Source: an uncultured Clostridia bacterium (lineage in GTDB: Bacteria > Bacillota > Clostridia > Lachnospirales > Anaerotignaceae). Taken from it: a stretch of DNA of 7,711 bases. The position numbers and the translations under genes were made by a program. The notes beneath the pieces were generated by a model. The model made no database searches. It saw only the letters and a program-made list of their open reading frames with translations, and was not told the origin of the DNA. This document shows positions 6,273 through 7,711 of this stretch, piece after piece (the stretch's first letter is position 1; each line of letters starts with the position of its first letter). The DNA lies in NCBI GenBank assembly GCA_958420075.1, contig CATZIM010000076.1:1-7711 (forward strand). The letters run 5' to 3'.

Positions 6273-7550
6273 TTATGATTCTGTATCTGATTCATCGCTG
6301 CCGGCAGCCGTCACTTCTATGGTAACGGTGCCGCTTTCTGCCGTAATACCGCTTGGCAGGTTCCAATCGATGGAAACGCTATGTTCGCCTTCTGTCAGTG
6401 CGGAAACATCGATCTGACCTGACAGGTCACTGCCTTCCACTGCTGCCAGCTGGCTAGCTTCACCATTGATGGAAACGGAAATGCTATCCGGCAGATGATA
6501 CTGATACCCATCCTGGGTATTGGTCAGGTGGATCTGGTCAGAAGAAACCGTCACGGTCTTTTCTTCCCCTCTGTCCACATGGACAAGAACCTGAACTACA
6601 GCACTGCTGCCTTCTTCCAGTTTCACCCCTTCCGGCAGATAATCGGAAAGCTGGAAGGTATGGCTGATGGAGCTGGTTGCTCCACTGACGTCGATCTGAT
6701 CCAAAGAGATCACATTCAATTTATCCAAATCTTCTTTTGCGCCAATGACAGAAACGGTCTTCGGGGTGCATGTGATTTCCCCCATATGATAGCCGTCTGC
6801 CGGGCTGCCTGTTACGGAAACTTGAACGGGCACCTGTTTTGCCTCGTTCAGGCTATAGGAAACGGTGACCGTATCAACGGAGAATGTAACGCCGTTTACG
6901 GTATTGCCGTCTTTGTCATAAGCGACGGGTTTCACCTGCAGATCCATCTGCTGCACCGCATCTGCCGCATTGACAGGCAGGCGCACTGCCACAACGCTGT
7001 CCACAGCGGATTTTGCCCCTTTGACCATGATGGTTTCCGGGATCAGTTCCGGTGTTGACAAATGGGTGCCTTCTGTCACTTCCCCATTCAGGGAAACTTC
7101 CAGAGGGAATTCCTTTGCCGCCAGGGTTTCCACCTGAATCTCCACACTGCCGGGGACTTTGCTCTCCACGGTATATCCTGTAGCGCCGCCGCCAACGGAG
7201 GTATCTACAGGCAGTGTGATGGTATCACCGTCCTGGGCATAAGTCAAATCCGACAGATCCACACTGGCAGAAATCAAATCTGCCTGCCGCTGACTGAGCC
7301 GATCCAGCGCCGTTCGCTGGGCTTTGACCTTGATGCTGACCTTTGTATTGGTCAATTCTTCCCGATTGGCTACTGTAAGTCCTCGGGCAGTCAATGTTTC
7401 TTCTCCCACCAATTGCAAAGTGGTGCTGTATGATCTTGTATCAATGGGCTGATTGATGCTGATGACCATGAACCACATGGTAGTGGCTATTGCCACGGAA
7501 AGCAGTTTCCAGCCCAGGTCTTTCATGAGCAATTCTTGAAATCGTTTCAT
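6273..7550 (-). CDS. cdaR: CdaA regulatory protein, YbbR-domain, membrane anchored
   Basis: CdaR (YbbR) binds the membrane diadenylate cyclase CdaA and modulates c-di-AMP synthesis. This 425-residue protein has a short cytoplasmic N-terminus, one membrane segment at about residues 13-33 (GWKLLSVAIATTMWFMVISI), and an extracytoplasmic region with four YbbR-like beta-rich domains at about 38-142, 146-233, 237-325 and 329-415. Domains 2 and 3 share a recurring signature (VKGAKSAVDSV at 176-186, VIGAKEDLDKL at 268-278). The C-terminus is a short acidic/serine tail (418-425). Its ATG overlaps the cdaA stop in an ATGA tetranucleotide, so the two are probably translationally coupled; a GGAAGG site (7559-7564) lies inside cdaA. 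Four YbbR domains behind one membrane helix is a common arrangement in Firmicutes. Confidence 0.94.
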   Translation of the reverse strand: MKRFQELLMKDLGWKLLSVAIATTMWFMVISINQPIDTRSYSTTLQLVGEETLTARGLTVANREELTNTKVSIKVKAQRTALDRLSQRQADLISASVDLSDLTYAQDGDTITLPVDTSVGGGATGYTVESKVPGSVEIQVETLAAKEFPLEVSLNGEVTEGTHLSTPELIPETIMVKGAKSAVDSVVAVRLPVNAADAVQQMDLQVKPVAYDKDGNTVNGVTFSVDTVTVSYSLNEAKQVPVQVSVTGSPADGYHMGEITCTPKTVSVIGAKEDLDKLNVISLDQIDVSGATSSISHTFQLSDYLPEGVKLEEGSSAVVQVLVHVDRGEEKTVTVSSDQIHLTNTQDGYQYHLPDSISVSINGEASQLAAVEGSDLSGQIDVSALTEGEHSVSIDWNLPSGITAESGTVTIEVTAAGSDESDTES

Positions 7551-7711
7551 TTATCCTGCCTTCCTTTCCAAATCGCCAGTTTCTTTTTGGCGGATTGATG
7601 ATCCTGTTCGGAGATCATGTTTTTCAATTGTTCCGGCGTCAAATCCCGATAAAGGACGCCGCCTCTTGCAACGGAAATCTTCCCTGTTTCTTCGGAAACG
7701 ACGATAACATG
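7547..7711 (-). CDS. cdaA: Diadenylate cyclase CdaA, C-terminal fragment (cut by window edge)
   Basis: Only the last 54 residues are present. They start HVIVVSEETGKISVARGG and continue with LYRDLTPEQLKNM, the end of the DisA_N/DAC cyclase domain, where VVSEETG is typical of CdaA. The DGA and RHR catalytic motifs and the membrane helices would lie beyond position 7711. CdaA makes the second messenger c-di-AMP from two ATP at the membrane. Stop TGA (7549-7547) overlaps the cdaR start by 4 nt. The basic C-terminal tail (AKKKLAIWKGRQDK) extends past the catalytic domain. The assignment rests on this short match and on the downstream cdaR-glmM order, which together make it secure. Confidence 0.9.
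   Translation of the reverse strand, partial: HVIVVSEETGKISVARGGVLYRDLTPEQLKNMISEQDHQSAKKKLAIWKGRQDK

Overview
The window looks like chromosomal DNA from a low-to-mid GC Gram-positive anaerobe of the class Clostridia, with a Lachnospiraceae-like relative as the best guess. The evidence is the cdaA-cdaR-glmM gene order typical of Firmicutes, strong AGGAG ribosome binding sites, near-consensus sigma-A promoters, intrinsic terminators, and the style of the LRR and Ig-like lipoprotein genes. No species can be named from sequence alone.

Left edge (1-243): a minus-strand tRNA-Arg(CCU)-like gene with its own promoter. Its 5' half is textbook, but everything after the anticodon is irregular and no T-arm is visible. 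A divergent, near-perfect promoter (TTGACA, 18 nt, TATAAT) fires rightward into the first operon.

Plus-strand operon (244-4363): three tightly packed genes. They encode a leucine-rich-repeat protein (BspA/LRR_5 type, cytoplasmic), a protein with a degenerate zincin-like N-terminus and a C-terminal VWA domain (DUF2201 type), and a MoxR-family AAA+ ATPase with a long helical C-terminus. MoxR and VWA partners generally work as a metal-dependent adaptor plus an ATP-driven remodelling chaperone. The LRR protein is plausibly a third component that recognises a substrate. The client is unknown, and this is the least-characterised part of the window.

Minus-strand operon (7711-4446, running leftward): the 3' end of cdaA (diadenylate cyclase), cdaR/ybbR (its membrane-anchored regulator), glmM (phosphoglucosamine mutase) and a small Ig-like lipoprotein. 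This is the conserved module linking c-di-AMP synthesis to peptidoglycan precursor supply, with a lipoprotein gene appended 15 nt after glmM.

The two operons converge on one 15-bp perfect hairpin (4395-4430) flanked by an A-run and a T-run, which can terminate both transcripts. No insertion sequence, CRISPR array, integrase or other mobile-element gene is visible inside the window.
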